Origin: Rhodopseudomonas telluris | Lineage (GTDB): Bacteria; Pseudomonadota; Alphaproteobacteria; Rhizobiales; Xanthobacteraceae | Assembly: GCF_042432815.1 (NCBI RefSeq) | Contig: NZ_JBHLWM010000008.1 | Location: 992,001-1,056,000, forward strand | Length of the DNA stretch: 64,000 bases | Direction: 5' to 3' | Shown here: piece after piece, positions 29,902 through 39,034 of the stretch | Numbering within the stretch: the first letter of the stretch is position 1 | How the letters are laid out: each line of letters starts with the position of its first letter | Made by a program: the position numbers and the translations under genes | The notes under the pieces: generated by a model | The model's database searches: none | What the model saw: only the letters and a program-made list of their open reading frames with translations | Told to the model about the DNA's origin: nothing

Positions 29902-30801
29902 CTAGCCCCGCGTCGCCAGCGTCACACCGGCCAGCACCATCACCAGCGCGGCGATCTGGCCGAGACCGAGCGGCTCGCGCAGCGCGATCGCGGCGGCCAC
30001 GACGCCGATCACCGGCACCGCCATGGTGCCGATCGCCGCCACCGACGCGGGCAGCCGCTGCAGCGCGGCGAACCAGCACAGATAGGCGAGACAGAACTGG
30101 ATCAGCGTCAGATACGCCAGACACGCCCAGCCATAGGCCGACAGCGCGTCGAGATGCGGCACGCCAAACGCGAAGCCGATCGCCGTCACCGGGATGCAGC
30201 CGACCCCGATCTGCCACGCCGCCGAGGTCGCGCCCGGCAGCGCGATCGGAAACCGCTTCAGGAAGATGGTGCCGAGCGCGAAGCCGACCGCACCGGTCAG
30301 CGCCAGCGCGACGCCGGGCAGCTTCGCCGTGCTCGCCGCGAAGCCGTCGGCGCCCATCAGCGCTGCGATGCCGCCGAATCCCAGCACCAGCGCCAGCGTG
30401 CGCTTGACGGTTAGCCGCTCGCCGAGCAGCGGCCACGCCAGCAGCGCCGTCCACACCGGCATCGAATAGCCGATCACCGCGGTCTCGCCGGCCGGCATCC
30501 AGAGCAGCGCCAGCCCCATCACCACCATCCACAGCGTGACGTTGAAGAACGCCGACACCAGCAGGCGCGGCCACAGCGCCGCCGGGACGCGCAGATCGTC
30601 GCCGCGCGCCCGCGCATAGGCGAACAGCAGCAGCGAGCCAATCAGACCGGGCACGCCGCGCGCGGGCAGCGGCGGCCATTCTGAGATGATGTATTTGGAT
30701 ACCGGCCAACTCAGGCCCCAGGCCAGCGAGGTGACGGCGAGCAGGACGAGACCGCTGGTCGCGACGCGCGAGCGCGCGGCGGCGGAAGGAGTGTCGGACA
30801 T
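29902..30801 (-). CDS. EamA-family (DMT superfamily) transporter
   Basis: This 299-residue inner-membrane protein has ten hydrophobic segments arranged as two EamA repeats. The first includes SLAWGLSWPVSKYI, and the second begins near residue 150 (LTGAVGFALGTIFLKRF). Family members export amino acids, metabolites or drugs, and the substrate here is unknown. The ATG at 30801 (MSDTPSAAARSRV) is preferred to an ATG 11 codons upstream because it gives the usual short cytosolic lead. It is a monocistronic gene. Confidence 0.87.
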   Translation of the reverse strand: MSDTPSAAARSRVATSGLVLLAVTSLAWGLSWPVSKYIISEWPPLPARGVPGLIGSLLLFAYARARGDDLRVPAALWPRLLVSAFFNVTLWMVVMGLALLWMPAGETAVIGYSMPVWTALLAWPLLGERLTVKRTLALVLGFGGIAALMGADGFAASTAKLPGVALALTGAVGFALGTIFLKRFPIALPGATSAAWQIGVGCIPVTAIGFAFGVPHLDALSAYGWACLAYLTLIQFCLAYLCWFAALQRLPASVAAIGTMAVPVIGVVAAAIALREPLGLGQIAALVMVLAGVTLATRG

Positions 30802-31059
30802 GGGATCACCCGGCAGGACGATGGCCCGCAGCATGCCGGTATTGGCCTCCCGTCACCACCCGAAAAACAGCCCCGCGCGCCGTGCCGCCTGAGTCGGCCA
30901 TGGCAACCCCTCGGAGCGAAAAAATACCTGCCCTGTGAACAGCGGGCGCAGCCGATTTCCACCGGCCCGAGTGTGATTTTTTCGTTTCGGATTCCGTGAG
31001 GACTCACCGATACTTGGCGGCATCAGGACGCGGCGCTGCCCCCTGTTTTCCACCCCTTT
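30802..31059. other. intergenic region between the DMT transporter gene and the nrdJ control region
   Basis: No gene is recognised. It contains the transporter promoter region and a T-rich stretch (GATTTTTTCG) on the plus strand near 30975. Confidence 0.35.
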
Positions 31060-31106
31060 CCACCATATTTAGTATTTGATTCAGGAACCCGCACTATTGC
31101 TTGACG
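31060..31106 (+). promoter_or_regulatory. candidate tandem NrdR boxes upstream of nrdJ
   Basis: CCACCATATTTAGTAT (31060-31075) matches 12 of 16 positions of the NrdR palindrome ACACTATATATAGTGT. A weaker half-like box GCACTATTGCTTGACG starts at 31091, exactly 31 bp later, the three-turn spacing typical of paired NrdR sites. The second box overlaps the candidate -35. Confidence 0.6.
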
Positions 31107-31130
31107 GGTCGGACGGAGTCGCACTAGCTT
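31101..31130 (+). promoter_or_regulatory. candidate nrdJ promoter
   Basis: TTGACG (-35) is followed by an 18-base spacer and TAGCTT (-10). The -35 lies inside the second NrdR-like box, so repressor binding would block it. The implied leader is about 315 nt. Confidence 0.4.
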
Positions 31131-31272
31131 TGGGCCTGTCGCGAGCGGGTGGTTTCGTGTCCCGCCGGACATTCCCAGAAGGGTACCGAACCGGCCACCT
31201 CCGTCCCGCATCAGCGGCATCGGGGTGTGGGCTCATCTGTGCCCGAAACCGGCTGTACGGGCGCAGAAAAGA

Positions 31273-31404
31273 CGAGCCGCAACACGGCTCGCATTGAAGC
31301 GTGAGGCGTTATTGGGACGGACCCGGATCGGCTACGATCCAGGCCGCGGCCCTTGAAAACAGAGTGAGCCGGACCACGGCTCGCATGGCGGACGAAACGT
31401 CCGC
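31273..31404 (+). promoter_or_regulatory. structured nrdJ leader with three hairpins
   Basis: Hairpins are CGAGCCG-caaca-CGGCTCG (31273-31291), GAGCCG-gacca-CGGCTC (31366-31382) and GCGGACG-aaa-CGTCCGC (31388-31404). The first two share stem and a following GCAT. I could not fit it to the cobalamin riboswitch consensus. Confidence 0.4.
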
Positions 31405-31453
31405 GACCAACAACTTCGGGCCCAGCGGGGTCCGGCATCGAACGGGGCATCAG

Positions 31454-34400
31454 ATGAAGATCGAGCGGCGCTACACCACGGACGGCCAATCTCCCTACGC
31501 GGCGATTCAGTTCCGGCTGACGACGAGCGAGATCCGCAATCCGGACGGCTCGGTGGTGTTCCGCCTCGAGAATGTCGAAGTGCCCGACAGCTGGTCGCAG
31601 GTCGCCTCCGACGTGCTGGCCCAGAAGTATTTCCGCAAGGCCGGCGTCGCCGCGCGCCTGAAGAAGGTCGAAGAAGAGACCGTGCCGTCCTGGCTATGGC
31701 GCTCGGTACCCGACACCGACGCCCTCGCCGCCCTGCCCGAGGCCGAGCGTTTCACCTCCGAGCATTCCTCCAAGCAGGTGTTCGACCGCCTCGCCGGCTG
31801 CTGGACCTACTGGGGCTGGAAGGGCGATTACTTCTCGTCCGAGGACGACGCCCGCGCGTTCTACGACGAGCTGCGCTACATGCTGGCGTCGCAGATGGTC
31901 GCGCCGAATTCGCCGCAGTGGTTCAACACCGGACTTCATTGGGCCTACGGCGTCGATGGTCCCGGCCAGGGCCACTACTACGTCGATTACAAGACCGGCA
32001 AGCTGACCAAGTCGAAGTCGGCCTACGAGCATCCGCAGCCGCACGCCTGCTTCATCCAGGGCATCGAGGACGACCTCGTCAACGAGGGCGGCATCATGGA
32101 CCTGTGGGTGCGTGAAGCTCGCCTGTTCAAGTACGGCTCGGGCACCGGCTCCAACTTCTCGCGGCTGCGCGGCGAAGGCGAGCGGCTGTCGGGCGGCGGC
32201 AAGTCTTCCGGTCTGATGAGCTTCCTGAAGATCGGCGACCGCGCTGCCGGCGCCATCAAGTCGGGCGGCACGACCCGCCGCGCCGCCAAGATGGTGGTGG
32301 TCGATGCCGACCATCCGGATATCGAGGCCTATATCGACTGGAAGGTGAAGGAGGAGCAGAAGGTCGCCGCCCTCGTCACCGGCTCCAAGACCAACCAGAA
32401 GCACCTCAAGGCGATCCTGAAAGCCTGCGTCAACTGCCAGGGCTCGGGCGACGACTGCTTCGACCCGGAGAAGAACCCGGCGCTGCGCCGCGAAGTGAAG
32501 CTGGCGCGCCGCGCGCTGGTGACCGACGCGATGATCAAGCGCGTCATCCAGTTCGCCAAGCAGGGCTACAAGGAGATCGACTTCCCGATCTACGACACCG
32601 ATTGGGATAGCGAGGCCTACCTCACCGTCTCCGGCCAGAACTCCAACAACTCCGTGTCGCTCAAGGACGACTTCCTGCGCGCGGTCGAGACCGATGGCGA
32701 CTGGCACCTCACCTCGCGCACCGGCAAGAAGGTGATGAAGACGCTGAAGGCGCGCGAGCTGTGGGAGAAGATCGGCTACGCCGCCTGGGCCAGCGCCGAT
32801 CCGGGCCTGCACTTCAACACCACGATGAACGACTGGCACACCTGCAAGGCGTCGGGCGACATCCGCGCCAGCAATCCGTGCTCGGAATACATGTTCCTCG
32901 ACGACACGGCCTGCAACCTCGCCTCGGCCAACCTGCTGACGTTCTACAACACCACCACGGCGACCTTCGATCTCGACGCTTACGAGCATCTGTGCCGGCT
33001 GTGGACCATCGTGCTCGAAATCTCGGTGCTGATGGCGCAGTTCCCGTCCAAGCAGATCGCCGAGCTCAGCTACGAATTCCGCACGCTGGGTCTCGGCTTC
33101 GCCAATATCGGCGGCCTGCTGATGACCATGGGCCTCAGCTACGACTCCAAGGAAGGCCGCGCGCTGTGCGGCGCGCTGACCGCGATCATGACCGGCGTGT
33201 CGTATGCGACCTCGGCCGAGATGGCCAAGAAGCTCGGCCCGTTCCCCGGCTACAAGAAGAACGCCGCGCATATGCTGCGCGTGATCCGCAACCATCGCCG
33301 CGCCGCCCACGGCGAAAGCCGCGGCTACGAGGCGCTGTCGGTCAACCCTGTGCCGCTCGACCATGACGGCTGCCCGATCCCCGAGGCGATCGCGCACGCC
33401 AAGCGCGCCTGGGATCAGGCGCTCGAGCTCGGCGAGCTGCACGGCTATCGCAACGCCCAGACCACGGTGGTCGCCCCGACCGGCACCATCGGCCTGGTGA
33501 TGGATTGCGACACCACCGGCATCGAGCCGGACTTCGCGCTGGTGAAGTTCAAGAAGCTCGCCGGCGGCGGCTACTGGAAGATCATCAACCGCGCCGTCCC
33601 GGCGGCGCTGCGCGTGCTCGGCTATCCGGAAAGCCAGATCGCCGAGATCGAGGCCTACGCGGTCGGCCACGGCTCGCTCAGCAACTCCCCCGGCATCAAC
33701 GTCTCGACGCTGAAGGCCAAGGGCTTCACCGATGAAGCGCTGGCGAAGGTCGAGGCCGCGCTGCCGACCGCCTTCGACATCAAGTTCGCCTTCAACAAGT
33801 GGACCTTCGGCGAGGACTTCCTCAAGGACACGCTGAAGATCGAGGCCGAGCAGATCGCCCAGCCGAACTTCGACCTCTTGGCCGCGCTCGGCTTCTCCAA
33901 GCGCGAGATCGAGGCCGCCAACATCCACATCTGCGGCGCCATGACGGTCGAAGGCGCGCCGCACCTGAAGCCCGAGCACTACGCGGTGTTCGATTGCGCC
34001 AATCCCTGCGGCAAGATCGGCAAGCGCTATCTGTCGGTCGAGAGCCACATCCGGATGATGGCCGCGTCGCAGCCGTTCATCTCCGGCGCGATCAGCAAGA
34101 CCATCAACATGCCGAACGACGCCACGGTGGAGGACTGCAAGTCCGCCTACATGCTGTCGTGGAAGCTGGCGCTGAAGGCCAACGCGCTGTATCGCGACGG
34201 CTCGAAACTGTCGCAGCCGCTGAACTCGCAGCTGATCGCGGACGACGACGAGGACGAGGATATCGACACCTTCCTCGACAAGCCGATGGCGGCGCGCGCC
34301 GCCCACGTCTCCGAGAAGGTGGTGGAGCGCCTGGTCGAGCGCATCGTGGTGATGCGCGAACGCGAGAAGATGCCGGATCGCCGCAAGGGCTACACCCAGA

Positions 34401-35224
34401 AGGCGGTGGTCGGCGGCCACAAGGTCTATCTGCGCACCGGCGAATACGACGACGGCCGCATCGGCGAGATCTTCATCGACATGCACAAGGAGGGTGCCGC
34501 CCTCCGGTCGTTCATCAACAACTTCGCCATCGCCGTCTCGCTCGGCCTGCAATACGGCGTGCCGCTCGAGGAATATGTCGACGCCTTCACCTTCACCCGG
34601 TTCGAACCCGCCGGCCCGGTGCAGGGCAACGACTCGATCAAGTACGCGACGTCGATCCTCGACTACGTGTTCCGCGAGCTGGCGGTGAGCTACATGGGCC
34701 GCTTCGACCTCGCCCATGTCGATCCGAGCGAGACCGGCTTCGACGCCATCGGCAAGGGCATCGAGGAAGGCAAGGCCCCGGAAGGCACCGTCGCCCCCGC
34801 CTCCGCCACCAAGTATCTGTCGAAGGGCCTCACCCGCTCGCGCACCGACAATCTGGTGGTGATGCGCAGCGCCCCCGCGTCGGCCCCCGCCGCCGCGACG
34901 ACCGACGCCCCGCGCAGCGGCGGCAGCCACACCGTCACCGCCCTCGCCTCCTCCCGCATCGGCGACGTCCTCGAAGGCGCCACCGCGCTGAAGCAGGAAG
35001 CCGACCAGGACCTGTCGCCGACCGAAAAGCTCGAAGCCCTGCAATGGAGCCGCGCCGGCGCCGCCCAGGCCCAACCCGTCGCCACCAAAGCCGAACGCCG
35101 CGCGGAGGCGAAGGCGCGGGGTTACGAGGGGGACTCGTGCAGCGAGTGCGGGAATTTCACGCTGGTGCGGAATGGGACTTGTATGAAGTGTGATACTTGC
35201 GGAAGCACGACGGGGTGTAGCTAA
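31454..35224 (+). CDS. nrdJ: adenosylcobalamin-dependent (class II) ribonucleoside-diphosphate reductase
   Basis: This enzyme makes deoxyribonucleotides with a coenzyme-B12 radical and needs no oxygen, which suits an organism living both aerobically and anaerobically. The 1,256 residues include the early catalytic segment NSPQWFNTGLHW, the core block ASNPCSEYMFLDDTACNLAS, and a C-terminal zinc-ribbon-like redox tail with CSECGNFTLV, CMKCDTCGST and CS at the end. The ATG at 31454 (MKIERRYTTDGQSPY) is the conserved start, although the frame is open upstream. No class I nrdAB is visible here. Confidence 0.97.
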   Translation: MKIERRYTTDGQSPYAAIQFRLTTSEIRNPDGSVVFRLENVEVPDSWSQVASDVLAQKYFRKAGVAARLKKVEEETVPSWLWRSVPDTDALAALPEAERFTSEHSSKQVFDRLAGCWTYWGWKGDYFSSEDDARAFYDELRYMLASQMVAPNSPQWFNTGLHWAYGVDGPGQGHYYVDYKTGKLTKSKSAYEHPQPHACFIQGIEDDLVNEGGIMDLWVREARLFKYGSGTGSNFSRLRGEGERLSGGGKSSGLMSFLKIGDRAAGAIKSGGTTRRAAKMVVVDADHPDIEAYIDWKVKEEQKVAALVTGSKTNQKHLKAILKACVNCQGSGDDCFDPEKNPALRREVKLARRALVTDAMIKRVIQFAKQGYKEIDFPIYDTDWDSEAYLTVSGQNSNNSVSLKDDFLRAVETDGDWHLTSRTGKKVMKTLKARELWEKIGYAAWASADPGLHFNTTMNDWHTCKASGDIRASNPCSEYMFLDDTACNLASANLLTFYNTTTATFDLDAYEHLCRLWTIVLEISVLMAQFPSKQIAELSYEFRTLGLGFANIGGLLMTMGLSYDSKEGRALCGALTAIMTGVSYATSAEMAKKLGPFPGYKKNAAHMLRVIRNHRRAAHGESRGYEALSVNPVPLDHDGCPIPEAIAHAKRAWDQALELGELHGYRNAQTTVVAPTGTIGLVMDCDTTGIEPDFALVKFKKLAGGGYWKIINRAVPAALRVLGYPESQIAEIEAYAVGHGSLSNSPGINVSTLKAKGFTDEALAKVEAALPTAFDIKFAFNKWTFGEDFLKDTLKIEAEQIAQPNFDLLAALGFSKREIEAANIHICGAMTVEGAPHLKPEHYAVFDCANPCGKIGKRYLSVESHIRMMAASQPFISGAISKTINMPNDATVEDCKSAYMLSWKLALKANALYRDGSKLSQPLNSQLIADDDEDEDIDTFLDKPMAARAAHVSEKVVERLVERIVVMREREKMPDRRKGYTQKAVVGGHKVYLRTGEYDDGRIGEIFIDMHKEGAALRSFINNFAIAVSLGLQYGVPLEEYVDAFTFTRFEPAGPVQGNDSIKYATSILDYVFRELAVSYMGRFDLAHVDPSETGFDAIGKGIEEGKAPEGTVAPASATKYLSKGLTRSRTDNLVVMRSAPASAPAAATTDAPRSGGSHTVTALASSRIGDVLEGATALKQEADQDLSPTEKLEALQWSRAGAAQAQPVATKAERRAEAKARGYEGDSCSECGNFTLVRNGTCMKCDTCGSTTGCS

Positions 35225-35326
35225 GTTAGGGTTGCACGTCGTGTAAATGCTCGCATAGGATGGCCGGATTCGGCCAAAGTGCGCCGCAAATCACCCCAAA
35301 GATGAGCCGCACCCGGTGCGGTGACG

Positions 35327-35354
35327 AAAAACCCGCCGGAAACGGCGGGTTTTT
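35327..35354. terminator. strong bidirectional terminator after nrdJ
   Basis: The 12-bp stem AAAAACCCGCCG/CGGCGGGTTTTT has a GAAA tetraloop about 100 bp past the nrdJ stop. It marks the end of the conserved chromosome block. Confidence 0.9.
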
Positions 35355-35987
35355 CTCTTTGACTTTCATTGTAGGTACGGTGCCGCCAACCTCACTAATG
35401 ATCCCCACACAAGATCGACCTTCCCCCCAATTGACCGTTACGATCCTCGTATAAGATCGAAACATTTTCAGAAGCAGCGAGATTGGCCAGCACCCGATCG
35501 CTCCACCGCCCCTTGACCAACTGAGCGTCGGAACGAGTGGACGTCGTAGTCGGAACGATCCCCTCGAGAGGCGCAGCAACTCGATGAGTTGGACAACCTC
35601 TTCTACCTTCAACGGCTTGGCGACCTTGCCGACGACCTAGGCCTTCAAGCATTTCGAGACTCGACCGCGCTGCTGTACGATCTCCGAAGGAATTCCGCCG
35701 TCCAAGGACGATCGCAGAGCTGCGAATAGTCTCCAACCTCCTAACGAAAACCGAGCATCGGCGCCCTTTCCTTTCGCGGCCAGGATTACATCCCCATTGG
35801 GAAGGGTCGCGAGGACGCGTCTGGGAGACCCGCACAATCGCCTGAGCTCAGTGGGTGTGGGTCTACCTCCTCGACCACAATCCGTCGCTCAAACGGGTCT
35901 ATTGCAACAGCCTTCACGGTACTGAAAGGCCGACGCGGACGGTTCTGCGATGTCGCCTAGGGCCAAAGGCACGGCGCAATCCTAATC
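35355..35987. other. gene-poor decayed region at island border
   Basis: Overlapping short frames on the minus strand (35226-35835) have no family resemblance and alternate frames, as expected for decayed sequence. One short remnant is recognisable (35796-35921). Confidence 0.45.
35796..35921 (-). pseudogene. N-terminal remnant of a small conserved protein
   Basis: A GTG at 35921 opens VKAVAIDPFERRIVVEEVD, which resembles the start of small hypothetical proteins that begin with an (I/V)DPF...TEVE motif. After about 20 codons the similarity ends and the frame degrades. The family recognition is from memory and weak. Confidence 0.35.
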
Positions 35988-36016
35988 TTGACTTATATCG
36001 GCTATTATAGTATCTA
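35988..36016 (+). promoter_or_regulatory. candidate hipBA promoter
   Basis: TTGACT, a 17-base AT-rich spacer and TATCTA lie 29 bases before the hipB ATG. The AT-rich, partly symmetric surroundings could also be the HipB operator. Confidence 0.45.
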
Positions 36017-36044
36017 TTATTTCCAGATATTGGGAACAGAGGCT

Positions 36045-36347
36045 ATGGATATATCCCTTAATTTAAGCTCCCCCCAAGACGTTGCCTCCGAGATAGCGAA
36101 CCGCGCAAAGCAGCGGCGATTAGAGGCTAACCTAACCCAGTCGGGGCTTGCCGCCCGCGCTCAAGTCAGCTTGGGCACGCTGAAGCAATTCGAGCGCACA
36201 GGCAAATCTTCCTTAGAGTTCCTTATAGCCATCGCGTTCGCTCTCGGCGCCGAACAGGAATTCGAGGGCCTGTTTCCTCCGAAGCCGCACAGGTCGATCG
36301 AGGATGTGATTTCCAAGCCTGTCAGAATTCGGGGACGCAGAAAGTGA
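36045..36347 (+). CDS. hipB: HipB-like HTH antitoxin
   Basis: This 100-residue DNA-binding protein has a Cro/C1-type helix-turn-helix at about residues 17-70 (RAKQRRLEANLTQSGLAARA, then VSLGTLKQFERTGK). It would bind the HipA kinase and autorepress the operon. The ATG at 36045 (MDISLNLSSPQDV) was chosen over a frame opening 19 codons earlier inside the promoter. Its stop overlaps the hipA GTG by four bases (GTGA). Confidence 0.85.
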   Translation: MDISLNLSSPQDVASEIANRAKQRRLEANLTQSGLAARAQVSLGTLKQFERTGKSSLEFLIAIAFALGAEQEFEGLFPPKPHRSIEDVISKPVRIRGRRK

Positions 36348-37627
36348 AGAAGCCGAAGGTCCCAGACGGAAAGCCACCCCAAGGCATCCAAAAGTTGGGG
36401 GTGTCCCTCGATTTCTACGGCGAAAAGATCGACGTAGGAACATTGGCATGGAGCAAAGAGGAACGCCGGGCGTATTTCGAGTACCACCCCGATTTCGCCG
36501 CGAGGCGCCTCAACGTATCTCCATTCAAGCTTCCTGTCGGCGACGGAGCAAAGCCGGCGCCGAATTCACCGTTCGCCGGGCTGCACGGCACGTTCAACGA
36601 TAGCCTCCCCGACGGTTGGGGCCGCCTGCTCCTTGACCGTCATCTGCAGAACCTCGGATGCGACTTCAGGCTCCTCACGCCTCTTGACCGCCTGGCATAC
36701 GTCGGCCAGACCGGCATGGGAGCGTTGCGCTACATTCCCGATAATTCCCCTAGCAAAGCCGCCGGCGACGCCGTCGACCTCGATTGGCTTGCTGGGCAAG
36801 CTGAAGCAGTCCAAGGCGAGGTCGACGAAGCCGACGTGGATCGTCTGCTCGAAATCCAAGGTGGCTCCGCCGGCGTCCGCCCCAAGATTATGGTCGGCTT
36901 GAATAGCAAGACCGGTAAGATCGTAGCTGATACCGGCACCGATCTTCCGGAAGGCTTCGAAGCTTGGCTGGTAAAGTTCAAATCGAACGTCGATCACTCC
37001 GAAATAGGAAAAGAAGAGTACGCCTACTCTCTTATGGCGAAGGCAGCCGGCGTCGTTATGCCCGCCACTAAGCTCATAAAAACCAAGAAGGGCAGCTATT
37101 TCGCCGTCCAAAGGTTCGACAGAACCGAGGGTGGGAGCGCGCATGTACAGACGGTGAGCGGGCTGTTGGAGGCCGATCATCGGGCTCCGTCCATCGACTA
37201 CGATACGCTGCTGAAAGTCACGCGACTTCTGACGCGCGACGAGCGACACGTGCGCCAGATGTTCGTCCGGATGATCTTCAATGTCCTCGCACATAACCGA
37301 GACGATCACGCGAAAAATCACGCTTTCCTGCTCGCGAAGGATGGAGTTTGGCATCCGACGCCGGCGTACGACCTCACGCTCTCGGAGGGTCCTGGGGGCG
37401 AGCACAATCTAGCTGTGAACGGTGAAGGGAAGAACCCGACCAAAAAACACATTCTGAAGGTTGCGCAAAATGCGTCGATTTCGCAGGCGAAAGTTGAACA
37501 GTTCTTCGAACAAGTTCAGCATGCCATAGCTCGATGGCCCGAATTTGCAAAAGAAGCCGGATTGACCGAGAAACGTCTGCAGGAGATCGACCGGCTGCTG
37601 AACAAGCGTGGATCCGGTGCCGCTTAG
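36344..37627 (+). CDS. hipA: HipA-like serine/threonine kinase toxin
   Basis: This 427-residue kinase is of the HipA family, whose best-known members phosphorylate glutamyl-tRNA synthetase and cause growth arrest. The ATP-binding loop GGSAGVRPK is at 173-181, the catalytic segment AHNRDDHAKN at 316-325 and the metal-binding AYDLT at 341-345, all intact. GTG at 36344 couples it to hipB. The target in this organism is unknown. AT-rich promoter and position at the island edge suggest horizontal acquisition. Confidence 0.9.
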   Translation: MKKPKVPDGKPPQGIQKLGVSLDFYGEKIDVGTLAWSKEERRAYFEYHPDFAARRLNVSPFKLPVGDGAKPAPNSPFAGLHGTFNDSLPDGWGRLLLDRHLQNLGCDFRLLTPLDRLAYVGQTGMGALRYIPDNSPSKAAGDAVDLDWLAGQAEAVQGEVDEADVDRLLEIQGGSAGVRPKIMVGLNSKTGKIVADTGTDLPEGFEAWLVKFKSNVDHSEIGKEEYAYSLMAKAAGVVMPATKLIKTKKGSYFAVQRFDRTEGGSAHVQTVSGLLEADHRAPSIDYDTLLKVTRLLTRDERHVRQMFVRMIFNVLAHNRDDHAKNHAFLLAKDGVWHPTPAYDLTLSEGPGGEHNLAVNGEGKNPTKKHILKVAQNASISQAKVEQFFEQVQHAIARWPEFAKEAGLTEKRLQEIDRLLNKRGSGAA

Positions 37628-37680
37628 GGCGGCGACATTTCTCTCTATGTAGCTAACATTGTTTTCTGGATACCACGGTA

Positions 37681-38772
37681 ATGGCCTATGAGATAGATTT
37701 TCATCCTGTCGGGTCGGGGGCCAACAGCGGCGACGCGATAACAATGCGCTACTGGACGGGCGCGGAGTGGCGCGTGATCGTCATTGATGCAGGGTTCCAG
37801 GAAACCGGCGAAGCAATCGTCGAGCACGTGCGGTCGGTGTACGGCACGAACACGGTTGAGCACGTCGTCAGCACGCATCCGGACAACGATCACATCAGCG
37901 GTCTCCGCGCAGTTATCTCGCAACTGAATGTGCAGAACCTCTGGATGCACATTCCCGAATACCACGCGAAAAACATGATGGACTACTTCCACGATCCTCG
38001 ATGGACGCTGGAGGGTCTCACCGCGGACTTGCGGCGCGCCTACCCGATAGTCAGCGAAATCCGAGACTTAGCTCTGAGCCGGGGCACTTCGCTTCACCCT
38101 CCGTTTCAAGGCGCGAGGATCGGACCCTTCATGGTGCTTTCGCCGACGCAGGCCATGTACGAAGGCCTCCTTCCCCAATTCCGCGATACTCCCAAGCCCG
38201 CGCAGCAACTCCTCGTCCTCCTGGGGCATTGGCTCACGGGAATTGGGCGACGCGTGGCGACAGAGATCCGGCGCATCATCGCGGAGGACCTGTTCACCGA
38301 GACTCTCCGCGAAGGCGGCATCACGGCGGCGGAAAACGAGTCCAGCGTGGTCTTGTACGGTCAGATCGACGGTCGAAACATCTTCCTGACGGCAGACGCA
38401 GGCTTGAGGGCTCTTGGTGCTGCCGTGTCGTACGGAACCGCCATCGGTATTCAGTTCGGTACCGCTCTGAACGTATTCCAGGTCCCGCATCACGGCAGCC
38501 GCAACAACATCTCCCCTGCACTGCTCAATCGGATTGTCGGAAATGTTTCGGGGTTCGGATCAAGAAGGTCGATTGGTTGCGTCATCTCAGCCGGGCCCGA
38601 GGATGAAACTCATCCGCGACAAGTCGTAGTGAACGCGCTCTTGCGTCGTGGCGTCGAGCCCCAGGACACGAAGAAAGGCATACTTCTTTTCAATCACGGC
38701 GTTCCGGATCGGAAGGGTTTCAGTCCTGCACCCACCTTGGAGTTTGCCACGAGGGTGGAAGCCTATGACTGA
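37681..38772 (+). CDS. ComEC-type metallo-beta-lactamase-fold hydrolase
   Basis: This 363-residue stand-alone hydrolase carries STHPDNDHISGL (His66, Asp68, Asp70, His71), the first metal motif. LTADAG and VPHHGSRNN further on are typical of the ComEC/Rec2 branch of the MBL fold. That branch includes nucleases and phosphodiesterases. No signal peptide or transmembrane segment is seen, so it is cytosolic, unlike true ComEC. It starts 53 bp after hipA in the same direction. A second MBL gene of the same branch lies at 45462-46619. Confidence 0.8.
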   Translation: MAYEIDFHPVGSGANSGDAITMRYWTGAEWRVIVIDAGFQETGEAIVEHVRSVYGTNTVEHVVSTHPDNDHISGLRAVISQLNVQNLWMHIPEYHAKNMMDYFHDPRWTLEGLTADLRRAYPIVSEIRDLALSRGTSLHPPFQGARIGPFMVLSPTQAMYEGLLPQFRDTPKPAQQLLVLLGHWLTGIGRRVATEIRRIIAEDLFTETLREGGITAAENESSVVLYGQIDGRNIFLTADAGLRALGAAVSYGTAIGIQFGTALNVFQVPHHGSRNNISPALLNRIVGNVSGFGSRRSIGCVISAGPEDETHPRQVVVNALLRRGVEPQDTKKGILLFNHGVPDRKGFSPAPTLEFATRVEAYD

Positions 38773-39034
38773 GACGGTGTCGACGCATTCCCGGCCAAGA
38801 TCCGAAAGGTGACTTGCGGGGATCGTTTCTTCCCCCGACGGTCACATCGCGACTAAGTGCTGTTCGAGTTGCATGGCGATCGGAACTGGCAGCTTTTTTG
38901 AACCTGCGTTGCAACGTTGGCAACTGAGGCATACTTGAGTGTAATCGGCCTGCCGCTCTCTTTCGGCGTGAACAGAGCGCGGCGCGCCCTTGGTTTTAGA
39001 TCAGAAACCCGAGCAACAGCGCGTTCTTTAACTC

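Noticed and set aside
31131..31453. Cobalamin riboswitch before nrdJ
   Set aside because: No B12-box or matching core elements could be found; only generic hairpins.
31694..35074. 1,126-codon open frame antisense to nrdJ
   Set aside because: Composition is His/Arg/Val/Ala/Leu-biased as expected for the complement of a high-GC gene, with no family resemblance.
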